In this document: piece after piece, positions 18,122-25,727 of the stretch
How positions within the stretch are numbered: position 1 is the first letter of the stretch
How the letters are laid out: each line of letters starts with the position of its first letter
Assembly: GCF_003860135.1 (NCBI RefSeq)
Contig: NZ_RQYN01000030.1
Location: 1-33,967 of the forward strand
Length of the DNA: 33,967 nt
DNA from: Tannerella forsythia
GTDB lineage: Bacteria; Bacteroidota; Bacteroidia; Bacteroidales; Tannerellaceae
Direction: 5' to 3'
Translations under genes and position numbers: made by a program
The notes under the pieces: generated by a model
What the model saw: the letters and a program-made list of their open reading frames with translations, nothing else
Databases searched by the model: none
What the model was told of the DNA's origin: nothing

Positions 18122-18820
18122 TTACGAATGATGAAGCTCGTGCGGATTCGTTACGTCGTGCAGCCTTGCTTGTTCGCATTTGACGACACGTGCCGGAAAA
18201 CGCTCCACGATGTTGTAATTATGGGTCGTCATCATCACGGCTGTGCCTCGTTTGCAAATGTCGTGCAGGAGTTGTACGATCTGTCCGCTCGTTTCGGGAT
18301 CGAGGTTGCCCGTCGGCTCGTCGGCCAGAATAATCTCCGGCGTGTTCAACAGTGCCCGGGCAATCGCCACGCGCTGCTGCTCTCCGCCCGATAACTCGTG
18401 GGGCATCTTGTAACCTTTGTTCGGAATACCGACCTGCTCCAATACCTCCTGAATGCGTCTGGCGATTTCTTCTTTTCTGCGCCAGCCCGTCACTTTGAGT
18501 ACGAACTCCAAGTTCTTGAAAACCGAGCGATCGGTCAGCAACTGAAAATCCTGAAAGACGATGCCCAGCTTGCGACGCAGATAAGGGATATCGCGACGTC
18601 GCATGTTGCACAAGTCGTATCCCATGATGGTCGCTTCGCCCTCCGAGACGGGGATTTCGCAATACAGAGCCTTGAGCAAGCTGCTCTTCCCCGAACCGAC
18701 CTTACCGATGACATACACAAATTCGCCGTTTTGCAGCGTCAACGATGCGTTGCGCAAGACGATATTTTCTTCCATGCACAACGTTACATCCTCCAAGTGG
18801 ACTAATGTTTTATGTTCCAT
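18122..18820 (-). CDS. ftsE: FtsE-like cell-division ABC transporter ATPase
   Basis: A 232-residue ABC ATPase with Walker [11 protein letters not shown]-loop FQDFQLL, signature LSGGEQQR, Walker [13 protein letters not shown] and the switch His in TTHNY. The DEPTGNLD box and small size match FtsE/MacB-type ATPases; in division, FtsE works with FtsX to activate peptidoglycan hydrolases. The frame opens at 18922, but the promoter (-7 at 18920-18927) places transcription start near 18913, so the longer form cannot be made. The ATG at 18820 has a good ribosome site (AAAGGGGAAT) and gives the normal family length; the ATG at 18856 is a weaker alternative. No ftsX lies beside it. It leads the operon with lysC and lysA. 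Confidence 0.9.
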   Translation of the reverse strand: MEHKTLVHLEDVTLCMEENIVLRNASLTLQNGEFVYVIGKVGSGKSSLLKALYCEIPVSEGEATIMGYDLCNMRRRDIPYLRRKLGIVFQDFQLLTDRSVFKNLEFVLKVTGWRRKEEIARRIQEVLEQVGIPNKGYKMPHELSGGEQQRVAIARALLNTPEIILADEPTGNLDPETSGQIVQLLHDICKRGTAVMMTTHNYNIVERFPARVVKCEQARLHDVTNPHELHHS

Positions 18821-18919
18821 ATTCCCCTTTGCCTCTTTTTCTGCCTCTTTCGCCATCGTTCTCTGTAGATCGTATGCAAGATGATCCGACCTTCTCTTAT
18901 CTGATTTGTTGTCAGTCGG

Positions 18920-18927
18920 CAAAGGTA
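18920..18927 (-). promoter_or_regulatory. -7 element (TACCTTTG) of the ftsE-lysC-lysA operon
   Basis: TACCTTTG read on the minus strand matches TAnnTTTG. A TTTCG at 18946-18950 could be the -33 element, at about 18 bases. It decides the ftsE start by placing the transcript's 5' end downstream of the first in-frame ATG. Confidence 0.65.
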
Positions 18928-19111
18928 ATAAAAACTCGCAGGAAACGAAATCTTTCGATCGAAATATCCATGTAACGTTCTTGTCTCCTATTCGAAGAGG
19001 CAGCTAAGAATTCTTGCAGAGCATCGCTTCCCCTCTCTTCGTAGAGGCTTTTAAAGAAATGAAATCGGATGAATGGAATGAGACATGTCGTTTCTCACGT
19101 CGGATGGGATA

Positions 19112-19188
19112 TGGTAGCGAGACCCGGGATTGAACCGGGGACCTCATGATTATGAATCATGCGCTCTAACCAGCTGAGCTATCTCGCC
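19112..19188 (-). tRNA. tRNA with anticodon CAT, probably elongator tRNA-Met, CCA encoded
   Basis: Read on the minus strand the 77 bases fold as a complete cloverleaf. The acceptor is GGCGAGA with TCTCGCT, the D-arm begins GCTCAGCTGGTTAGAGC, the anticodon stem CATGA/TCATG carries loop TTCATAA (anticodon CAT), and the T-arm is CCCGG-TTCAATC-CCGGG. The discriminator A is followed by an encoded CCA at 19112-19114. The lack of GGG/CCC in the anticodon stem argues against initiator tRNA. Elongator Met is likelier than the lysidine-modified Ile2, but the sequence alone does not exclude the latter. Confidence 0.93.
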
Positions 19189-19205
19189 ATCGTTGAAAAA
19201 CGGTG

Positions 19206-19235
19206 CAAAGATAGTAAAAAAACAATTATCCGCAA
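19206..19235 (-). promoter_or_regulatory. Promoter of the CAT-anticodon tRNA gene
   Basis: Read on the minus strand, TTG at 19235-19233 and TATCTTTG at 19213-19206 are 19 bases apart, a near-ideal Bacteroidetes promoter. The start of transcription would be about 10 bases before the tRNA 5' end at 19188. Confidence 0.75.
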
Positions 19236-19273
19236 TCGAACGATGTTTTTTTTCGGGTCTTGATTTTTTTCCC

Positions 19274-19281
19274 TACTTTTA
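19274..19281 (+). promoter_or_regulatory. Possible -7 element (TACTTTTA) for the OmpR-type regulator gene
   Basis: TACTTTTA is close to TAnnTTTG and lies 72 bases before the ATG at 19354; a TTTCG about 19 bases upstream could be its -33. Confidence 0.4.
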
Positions 19282-19353
19282 CCGCTGGCAAAAAGCATTT
19301 TCAGTTCTGTTTCAGAATCTGCGACTTCTTTTGCACCCCAAACAAACGAACCG

Positions 19354-20034
19354 ATGAAGATACTTGTTATAGAAGACGATCCGTCGTTGCGCGAGCTGAT
19401 CGTCAAGTCGCTGGAAAAAGAGCGTTATGTAGCCGAGGTGGCCGATAACGTCCGCACGGCCTTGTTTAAAATCGAAGACTACGACTACGATTGTATCCTG
19501 CTCGACATCATGCTGCCCGATGGCAACGGATTTAACGTGCTGGAACAGCTCAAGGCAATGAAGAAACAGGAGAGTGTGATCATTATCTCGGCCAAAGATT
19601 CACTTGATGATAAGGTCGAAGGACTTGAACTCGGCGCCGACGATTATCTGGCGAAGCCGTTCCATCTGGCCGAACTGCACGCACGCATCCGCAGCGTGAT
19701 CCGCCGTAAGCAACATCAGGGCAATACGGAGATCGGACTGGGCAACGTGCGGATTATTCCGCAAACGTTTCAGGTATTTGTAGGTAATCAAGAACTGATG
19801 TTCGGACGAAAGGAATACAATATTCTGTCGTACTTCATCAACCGTCCCAACCACCTGATCAGTAAAGAAACCCTTGCCGAAGCCGTGTGGGGTGACCATA
19901 TCGATCAGGTAGACAATTTCGACTTTGTCTACGCTCAGATGAAAAATATCCGTAAAAAACTGAACGATGCCGGCTCTACGCTCGAAATCAAATCGGTTTA
20001 CGGATTCGGGTACAAACTGCTCGTTCATGACTAA
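19354..20034 (+). CDS. OmpR/PhoB-family response regulator
   Basis: A 226-residue regulator. The receiver domain (about 1-118) has the acidic pocket E7-D8-D9, the phospho-acceptor Asp51 in LLDIMLPDGNGF and Lys101 in YLAKPFH. A winged-helix DNA-binding domain follows (about 128-226), with GRKEYNILSYFINRPNHLIS, a recognition-helix region around VDNFDFVYAQMKNIRKKL and the wing VYGFGYKLL. It is activated by the kinase whose gene starts 24 bases downstream. The pair resembles the RprXY-type systems of Bacteroides, but I do not assign that name. The two PepSY-like secreted proteins after the kinase gene are natural candidate targets or partners. Confidence 0.93.
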   Translation: MKILVIEDDPSLRELIVKSLEKERYVAEVADNVRTALFKIEDYDYDCILLDIMLPDGNGFNVLEQLKAMKKQESVIIISAKDSLDDKVEGLELGADDYLAKPFHLAELHARIRSVIRRKQHQGNTEIGLGNVRIIPQTFQVFVGNQELMFGRKEYNILSYFINRPNHLISKETLAEAVWGDHIDQVDNFDFVYAQMKNIRKKLNDAGSTLEIKSVYGFGYKLLVHD

Positions 20035-20058
20035 TCTTCCTTCTCTTCTTACGCTCCG

Positions 20059-21354
20059 ATGAAACTGATATACCGTATTCTGATCCGCCTGTCCATCGTC
20101 CTGTCGATCTTACTGACGGGATGGGCGGTTTATTTTTACGTGAATATCATCAACGAAGTAAATGATGAAACGGACGATTCGCTTGAGGACTTTTCGGAAA
20201 TGATTATCAAGCGTGTCCTGACAGGCGAAGAGTTACCGGTGTACGACAACAGTACGAACAACAGTTTTTATATTCAGGAAGTAGATGAAGCCTACCCGCA
20301 CAGTCATCCGAATATCGAATATCTCGACGAAATGATTTTCATTCCCGAGAAAAATGAAACGGAACCTGCACGAACCCTCAAAACCATCTTTAGAGACCGT
20401 AACGGCCATTACTTGTTGCTAACCGTGTCAGTCCCGACAATCGACAAGAACGATCTGAAAGAAGCCGTCCTCTTCTGGATCATTCTCCTGTACATTATAT
20501 TACTGGTAACGATTCTGGCAGTCAACGTATGGATCTATTATCGTAGCATGAGACCGTTGTACACGCTCCTTCACTGGTTCGATTCTTACACGATCGGAAT
20601 GAAAAACAAACCGTTGAAGAACGATACCAACGTGCAGGAGTTCCGCCGGCTCAACGAAGCGGTGACACGACACACCAAACGCACCGAAGCCGCTTTCGAA
20701 TTGCAGAAACAATTTATCGGCAATGCCTCGCACGAGCTTCAGACGCCCCTTGCCATCTGCCAGAACCGTCTCGAAATTCTCGCCGACAGTTCTCCTCTGA
20801 CCGAAGAACAATTGAGCGAAATCATCAAGACCCAGCAGACGATCCGTCAGGCTTCGCGCCTGAACAAGTCGCTGCTCTTCCTTTCGAAGATCGACAACCG
20901 GCAATTTCCCGAAAGCACCCTTCTCAGTATCCGGCAGCAGATCAAAGCACTGCTGGAGGATTTTGAGGAGATTTATGCCCACCGTAACATCTCCGTCATC
21001 TTGTCCGAACATGCGTCTCTGCACGTCTTCATGCACGAAGTGCTTGCCTCGGCACTCGTCTCCAACCTGCTGAAAAATGCGTTCGTACATAATACGGAGA
21101 ACGGCAAGATCATGATCGATATCACCGAAAGCCAATTATCCATCCGCAATACAAGCGACGACCATCCGCTCGATGGCACGCAAATTTTCGAACGTTTCTA
21201 TCAAGGGCATAAAAAGAAAGGCTCGAGCGGCCTCGGACTCTCCATCGTCGATGCGATCTGTAAGATGTATCAAATCGCCATACGCTACGACTTTCGCGAC
21301 GGTCTCCATACATTTATCCTGACTTTTCCGAAAAAAAATCGTTCTTTCCGGTAA
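20059..21354 (+). CDS. Two-TM sensor histidine kinase partner of the OmpR-type regulator
   Basis: A 431-residue inner-membrane kinase. TM1 (about 7-29) and TM2 (about 137-160) enclose a periplasmic sensor domain of some 105 residues rich in acidic groups. A linker leads to the HisKA domain with phospho-acceptor His225 in FIGNASHELQTPLA. The ATPase domain has N-box NLLKNAFVHN and the G-box SSGLGLSIV; the F-box region is FERFYQG. The sensor domain is not one I recognise, so the signal is unknown. It follows the regulator gene by 24 bases and is certainly co-transcribed with it. The run of acidic residues in the sensor (NDETDDSLEDF) could bind cations, an inference only. Confidence 0.93.
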   Translation: MKLIYRILIRLSIVLSILLTGWAVYFYVNIINEVNDETDDSLEDFSEMIIKRVLTGEELPVYDNSTNNSFYIQEVDEAYPHSHPNIEYLDEMIFIPEKNETEPARTLKTIFRDRNGHYLLLTVSVPTIDKNDLKEAVLFWIILLYIILLVTILAVNVWIYYRSMRPLYTLLHWFDSYTIGMKNKPLKNDTNVQEFRRLNEAVTRHTKRTEAAFELQKQFIGNASHELQTPLAICQNRLEILADSSPLTEEQLSEIIKTQQTIRQASRLNKSLLFLSKIDNRQFPESTLLSIRQQIKALLEDFEEIYAHRNISVILSEHASLHVFMHEVLASALVSNLLKNAFVHNTENGKIMIDITESQLSIRNTSDDHPLDGTQIFERFYQGHKKKGSSGLGLSIVDAICKMYQIAIRYDFRDGLHTFILTFPKKNRSFR

Positions 21355-21382
21355 ATTTCAAATTCATTTCAGATTTGCCCCT

Positions 21383-21390
21383 CATCTTTG
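21383..21390 (+). promoter_or_regulatory. Weak -7-like site (CATCTTTG) for the PepSY-like gene
   Basis: CATCTTTG differs from TAnnTTTG at the first base and lies 35 bases before the ATG at 21426. No clear -33 element is seen, which would fit an activator-dependent promoter under the adjacent two-component system. Confidence 0.4.
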
Positions 21391-21425
21391 CATCGTATTT
21401 ATAACGACAAAGAATAGTATAGAAA

Positions 21426-21857
21426 ATGAAAAAGATGATTTTATTCGTATGCTTCGTAGCAGTAACGGCTTTAGCATACGCTGGAAACGACAAACCGGTA
21501 CAGACGAACGAGCTGCCTAAGAAAGCGCAGCAATTCATACAACAACACTTTACGAATGTAGAAGTCTCCTATGCCAAAATGGAAAATGAACTGTTCGATA
21601 AAAATTACGAAGTCGTGTTTGTAGACGGCCGTAAGATCGAGTTCAAAAAGAATGGAGAATGGAAAGAAATCAACTGCGGCAATACAAAAGTTCCTGATGC
21701 GATTGTACCGAAAGCCATTCTGGATTACGTCGCCAAGAAGCACGTATCACAGAGTATTACGAAAATCGATCGGGATAGCCGTGACTATGAAGTCAAACTG
21801 AACAACGGCCTCGGACTTAAGTTCGATTTGAAAGGAAATTTCATCGGACTGGATTAA
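21426..21857 (+). CDS. Periplasmic PepSY-like (DUF2874) protein
   Basis: A 143-residue protein with a Sec signal peptide (about 1-19, FVAVTALAYAGN). The mature part is one PepSY-like, beta-lactamase-inhibitor-like domain, made of two parallel half-repeats: LPKKAQQFIQQHFTNVEV...YEVVFVDGRKIEFKKNGEW and VPKAILDYVAKKHVSQSI...YEVKLNNGLGLKFDLKGNF. Such domains are small, secreted and often encoded next to two-component systems in Bacteroidetes; a biochemical role is not established. It sits 71 bases after the kinase gene and 51 bases before a second, lipidated PepSY-like gene. Confidence 0.88.
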   Translation: MKKMILFVCFVAVTALAYAGNDKPVQTNELPKKAQQFIQQHFTNVEVSYAKMENELFDKNYEVVFVDGRKIEFKKNGEWKEINCGNTKVPDAIVPKAILDYVAKKHVSQSITKIDRDSRDYEVKLNNGLGLKFDLKGNFIGLD

Positions 21858-21908
21858 CCGAAACACAAAGCTTTTCAGTTTAGTTTTAACATTTAAATAA
21901 CAAAGAAG

Positions 21909-22754
21909 ATGAAAACAAAGATTTTATTTGCTTTAGCAGCCGGAATGTTTATGATGCAGAGTTGTAACAACGACGACCATCCTTTGGCGCAAACCGACAA
22001 CGTAGAAGCTGTTTTAGCAGCCAAGTATCCGTCAGCCAAAAACGTAGAATGGAAGACGCAAGGCGCTTACAAGGTGGCTGATTTTAAGAATAACAACACA
22101 TCGACTGTGGCATGGTTCGACCAGCAGGCCCAATGGCAGATGACGGAAACGGATATCCCGTACAATGCTCTTCCGGCAGCAGTCAAGAGCGCATTCCAAG
22201 CAAGCGAATACGCGACATGGAAGATCGAAGACGTTGACAAAATCGAACGTCTGAACATGGAAACCGTGTATGTTATTGAAGTGGAAAAGGGAAACAAAGA
22301 AGTGGACCTGTATTATTCGCCGACGGGCGTGTTGGTGAAGACGGTAGTAGACACCGACAACGATCAGAATGACAGCGATGATTACATCCACTATATCCCG
22401 CAGCAACCGACGACCGGTATAAACAAGATCATCGCCCAAAAATATCCGAAAGCGAAGATCGTGGAAGTAGACCGTGAGAATGGAATGATCGAAGTCGAGA
22501 TCGTAGACGGAAACGTACGTCGTGACGTGTATTTCGACCAATCGGAGAAGTGGCTTTACACCCAGACGGATGTGCGTGTATCCTCGCTTCCGCAGAACGT
22601 TGTGCAGGCTGCCTCCGCTTCTTATCCGGGCTATCGCATCGACGATGCGGAGTATTGGGAAACGCCGGCCGGCAACTATTACCTGCTCGAATTGGAAAGA
22701 GGTAACTCGGAGATCAAAGTAAAAATCAGCCCATCGGGACAGATCGTACGTTAA
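21909..22754 (+). CDS. Lipoprotein with tandem PepSY-like domains
   Basis: A 281-residue lipoprotein: the signal ends MMQSC (Cys19), followed by NNDDH, an acidic stretch of the kind that directs Bacteroidetes lipoproteins to the cell surface. Two copies of a PepSY-like domain follow, about 25-148 and 165-281. Each has the pattern A-x-K-Y-P-x-A-K followed by a strand pair with W (VEWKTQGAYKVADF...; IVEVDRENGMIEVEI...) and then a Leu-Pro-x-x-V helix (ALPAAVKSAF; SLPQNVVQAA). An acidic linker (DTDNDQNDSDDY) joins them. It is the last gene before a strong bidirectional terminator and likely shares regulation with the two-component system upstream. Ligand unknown. Confidence 0.85.
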   Translation: MKTKILFALAAGMFMMQSCNNDDHPLAQTDNVEAVLAAKYPSAKNVEWKTQGAYKVADFKNNNTSTVAWFDQQAQWQMTETDIPYNALPAAVKSAFQASEYATWKIEDVDKIERLNMETVYVIEVEKGNKEVDLYYSPTGVLVKTVVDTDNDQNDSDDYIHYIPQQPTTGINKIIAQKYPKAKIVEVDRENGMIEVEIVDGNVRRDVYFDQSEKWLYTQTDVRVSSLPQNVVQAASASYPGYRIDDAEYWETPAGNYYLLELERGNSEIKVKISPSGQIVR

Positions 22755-22770
22755 GTCAATAAAAAATAAC

Positions 22771-22831
22771 AGAGAAGACGGTGTGCTCGGAACGGAATCG
22801 GAATTCCATTCGTGAGCACACTTTCTTCTCT
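22771..22831. terminator. Bidirectional terminator between convergent genes
   Basis: An 18-base arm (22771-22788, beginning AGAGAAGAC and ending GTGTGCTC) pairs with 22814-22831 (beginning GAGCACAC and ending CTTCTCT) with two mismatches, and an inner GGAAT/ATTCC helix extends it. It separates the PepSY-like gene (+) from the LuxR regulator gene (-). Confidence 0.75.
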
Positions 22832-22839
22832 ATTTTGAT

Positions 22840-23451
22840 TCAGACCCATTTTTCTTCCACTGCTATTTTCACGAGCACCATCGAATTCTTCGCACCCAGT
22901 TTCTGGATCAGGTTCTTGCGGTAGGTCTTAATCGTTTCGATGCTCAGAAACATCTTGTCGGCAATTTCCTGATTCGTATATCCGTCTACGATAAGCCGGA
23001 GTAACTCCTGCTCACGGGCGGTAAGCCATACGGGCTGGTTGCTGCGCTTTTTCATGAGCAGGTCGATCTCGTGGCTCAGAAACGTTTCGCCTGCCATAAC
23101 GGACTCGATGCCGCGCACCACCTCTTCCGAGAGGGCGTTCTTTAAAATGTATCCCGACGCACCCGCCGTAATGGCGCGGTTGACGACCGTAAATTCATTG
23201 TACGACGTAAGCATCAGAATCTTCATAGAAGGACGGACAACATGTATTTCGGCGCAGAAGTCGATGCCGTTTCCGTCGGGCATGTTGATGTCGAGCAGCA
23301 GCACGTCGGGTTGTTCGGCGGCACAAGCGCGGCGGCTTTCGGCAATCGTATGCGAAACACCCGTTACCTGCGCGACACCGGACTCGTTGATGGCGGTCTC
23401 CAAGCCCTCGACAAGCATTCTGTGGTCGTCTGTAATGTGTACGCGTATCAT
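22840..23451 (-). CDS. NarL/LuxR-family response regulator
   Basis: A 203-residue regulator with a receiver domain (1-120; D8-D9 and phospho-acceptor D54 in LLLDINMPDGNG; Lys104 in YILKNA) and a LuxR-type helix-turn-helix (about 143-198; LTAREQELLRLIVDGYTNQEIADKMFLSIETIKTYRKNLIQKL). Its start overlaps the stop of the TPR kinase gene by 4 bases (ATGA), so the two are translationally coupled and form one two-component system. The symmetrical site at 25463-25525 in front of the kinase gene is its most plausible binding site. Confidence 0.94.
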   Translation of the reverse strand: MIRVHITDDHRMLVEGLETAINESGVAQVTGVSHTIAESRRACAAEQPDVLLLDINMPDGNGIDFCAEIHVVRPSMKILMLTSYNEFTVVNRAITAGASGYILKNALSEEVVRGIESVMAGETFLSHEIDLLMKKRSNQPVWLTAREQELLRLIVDGYTNQEIADKMFLSIETIKTYRKNLIQKLGAKNSMVLVKIAVEEKWV

Positions 23452-25376
23452 TTCAATTCGATTTCAATGGTTATCTCCGAGCCTTGGTCGAGTTCGGAGT
23501 AGATATTTATTTTTCCGTTGTAGACCGAGATGCGGTTGCGCATGTTGATAAATCCGGCGCCGTAGTGTACGGTTTTCGGGTCGAAGCCTGTGCCGTCGTC
23601 GCGCACGGTCAGCGAGATCAGTTTTTTATCGACCGTCAGTTGCACATCGATACGTGTGGCGGAAGCATGTTTCACCGCATTGTTGATCAGCTCGTAAGCG
23701 CAACGATAGATGAGCACTTCAAGGCGACTGTCGAGACGCGGATTTTCACCGAAGAACTGGAAGTTTACTTCGGGAATGGAGCGGCAAAAATCTTCGAGCG
23801 ACGTTTTGATACCGTAACGCATCAGCGATTCGGGCATCATGTTGTGTGCCACTCGCCGAAGCTCCACGATAAACTGATCGAGCATACTCATTGCATTGGT
23901 AAACCGGTTGCGATCGGTCTCGCTCATCGTGGGAGGCAGTTGGATGTTGCCCAGATTCAGCTTGATGACCGACAGCATTCCACCCAGACCGTCGTGCAGA
24001 TCTTGCGACAGACGCGAACGTTCGGCATTCTCGCCTTCGAGCACCGAGAGGGTCGCTACCAATTGCTTCTCCTGCTCCAACTGCTTGATCTGCTGTTCGG
24101 CAAAACGGTGTTTCTGCACGTTGAGCCGATGACGCGAGAGAAGCAATCCGAAAGCCAGCAAAAGCATCAACAGCCCCGCAACGCTCAGGACGATATACCA
24201 TCTCTTTTCAGTTTCAAGCGATTCGATCTGAGCCTGTTTCTTCTCGGTTTCGTACTTGATTTCCATATCTGCCATGGTCTGATGGAATCCTTTCACATTA
24301 TATTCTCTTACAAACTCGGCGTATCGCTTAAAAAAAACAGAAGCCTTCTCGCGATTACCTAATTGCAGGTTGGCGTAAGCCAGATTGTAGGCTAACTCGG
24401 GGCCACAGTCGAGCATCGTAGAGTCGTTTTTCCACGCTTTGAAAGCAATGGCCTCGCATTCGCCGTATCGTTTCTGTTCCCGATAGATGGTAGAAAGTAT
24501 CTGCATGCCTATGGTTTCGAGGCGCGTATCGCTGAATTCACGTGCCAAGCGGATACTTTCTTCCGCATATTCTATGGCTTGAGTGTACTCTCGTTTCAAC
24601 GTATAAATTTTGGCAATGGCTTGATCGCAATATATTTCGAATGTTTTATAGCTCAATTTGAACCATTCGTTCGCTTTGATTTCGTACTCCAAAGCGAGAT
24701 CGAGCTCACCCCTCTCCATATAGATAAGCCCCAGTTCATAGTAAGCCATGCGATCTTCGGGTAAGTTATATTTTTTACTCAGATCGAGGTTCTTCCGCAG
24801 ATAATACTCCGCACGGTCAAAGTTGCCTAATTCCCGATAGAGCGAGCCGATATTCGACAAGGCATTGAACTGGCTGGAAGTATCAGGGATGGCTTCACTT
24901 AAACGGAGCACCTCCATACAAGTATTCAGTGTTTCAACATAGCGATTCTGACGGTAATACCAATGGGCTATACAACGATAGGCTTGTACTTCTTCACGGC
25001 GGTCTTTCATCTTGATGGCACAGGCGAGCGATTGGTCGAGATACGTCTTGGCCGTATCATACCGCATCAGCATATTGTAATAAACTCCGAGCGAACGGGT
25101 AAAATGCGGAATGTACTTTATCATCTCTTCCCTTTCGGCAATCTCCAATCCTTTCTTCAGACAAGAAATGGTGCGGTATGTATCGTAGCTACCGTAGCAA
25201 TCCGACAGCAGCCGATAGATATCGATCTGCTCCTTGGATGTCAACGCCGAAGTATGCAGCACATGCCACAGCGAATCGGCCATCTGCTCGCGTTGCTCCG
25301 TAGTCAGAGCGGAAAACGCCGGAGAAGAAACACACAATAATAGTATAATGTATAAAACTATCTTCGTTAGTCGCAT
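23448..25376 (-). CDS. TPR-containing sensor histidine kinase (HisKA_3, NarX/DesK class)
   Basis: A 642-residue kinase with a Sec signal peptide (1-22), a periplasmic run of TPR-like helical repeats (about 25-365, units around YRCIAHWYYRQNRYVETL, NIGSLYRELGNFDRAEYYL and LGLIYMERGELDLALEY), one membrane segment (393-414) and a coiled stretch (420-450). A HisKA_3 dimerisation domain has phospho-acceptor His461 in SRLSQDLHDGLGGML. The ATPase domain has N-box ELINNAVKHA and G-box DDGTGFD. The TPR part probably detects a periplasmic peptide or protein. It is coupled to the LuxR regulator by a 4-base overlap and is divergent from the long envelope gene series. Confidence 0.92.
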   Translation of the reverse strand: MRLTKIVLYIILLLCVSSPAFSALTTEQREQMADSLWHVLHTSALTSKEQIDIYRLLSDCYGSYDTYRTISCLKKGLEIAEREEMIKYIPHFTRSLGVYYNMLMRYDTAKTYLDQSLACAIKMKDRREEVQAYRCIAHWYYRQNRYVETLNTCMEVLRLSEAIPDTSSQFNALSNIGSLYRELGNFDRAEYYLRKNLDLSKKYNLPEDRMAYYELGLIYMERGELDLALEYEIKANEWFKLSYKTFEIYCDQAIAKIYTLKREYTQAIEYAEESIRLAREFSDTRLETIGMQILSTIYREQKRYGECEAIAFKAWKNDSTMLDCGPELAYNLAYANLQLGNREKASVFFKRYAEFVREYNVKGFHQTMADMEIKYETEKKQAQIESLETEKRWYIVLSVAGLLMLLLAFGLLLSRHRLNVQKHRFAEQQIKQLEQEKQLVATLSVLEGENAERSRLSQDLHDGLGGMLSVIKLNLGNIQLPPTMSETDRNRFTNAMSMLDQFIVELRRVAHNMMPESLMRYGIKTSLEDFCRSIPEVNFQFFGENPRLDSRLEVLIYRCAYELINNAVKHASATRIDVQLTVDKKLISLTVRDDGTGFDPKTVHYGAGFINMRNRISVYNGKINIYSELDQGSEITIEIELK

Positions 25377-25436
25377 CGTTGTCGGTTTTACTGGTAAATC
25401 GGAACACCGGAAAATCGTATTTACCGCTATTCGTTA

Positions 25437-25465
25437 CAAAAGTACACACTCCTTCCCGAATACAA
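25437..25465 (-). promoter_or_regulatory. Promoter of the TPR kinase/LuxR regulator operon
   Basis: Read on the minus strand, TTG at 25465-25463 and TACTTTTG at 25444-25437 are 18 bases apart. The predicted transcript begins near 25430, giving a leader of about 54 bases to the ATG at 25376. Confidence 0.65.
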
Positions 25466-25525
25466 CACCCCACAAGTAGGATATTTTCACACTTTTTCCT
25501 GAAAACTCCTAAAAGTGGGGTATTG
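25463..25525. promoter_or_regulatory. Inverted repeat between divergent promoters, candidate operator
   Basis: The arms CAACACCCCACAAGTAGGA (25463-25481) and TCCTAAAAGTGGGGTATTG (25507-25525) match at 15 of 19 positions when one is reversed. The outermost TTG of each arm is the -33 element of the promoter on that side, and both promoters have an 18-base spacer. This is the layout expected for a dimeric regulator that controls both directions at once. Confidence 0.6.
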
Positions 25526-25551
25526 CAGGCTATTTTTAGACCATAACTTTG
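25523..25551 (+). promoter_or_regulatory. Promoter of the rightward envelope gene series
   Basis: TTG at 25523-25525 and TAACTTTG at 25544-25551 are 18 bases apart. The predicted transcript begins near 25558, before the short frame at 25571 and the lipoprotein gene at 25728. Confidence 0.7.
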
Positions 25552-25570
25552 GCGAACAAATTTAAAACTT

Positions 25571-25633
25571 ATGAAAATTTACGTAACACAAAAGCATGTA
25601 TTGCATGAATGCTTCAGTAAGAATAAGAAATGA
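25571..25633 (+). CDS. Possible 20-residue leader peptide
   Basis: The first ATG after the predicted transcription start opens a frame of 20 codons (MKIYVTQKHVLHECFSKNKK) ending in TGA. It is preceded by the A-rich sequence typical of Bacteroidetes start sites and lacks a signal peptide. It is followed by a purine-rich tract before the lipoprotein gene. It may be a regulatory leader peptide or simply chance; no homologue is recognised. Confidence 0.25.
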   Translation: MKIYVTQKHVLHECFSKNKK

Positions 25634-25727
25634 TGGGAGAAAGTGAAAAGTGAAAAACGAAAAGTGAGAAATGAAAAGTGAAACGACGTTTTGCGGGAGG
25701 GAATATTCCTCTCAAGGACGTAAAAAC

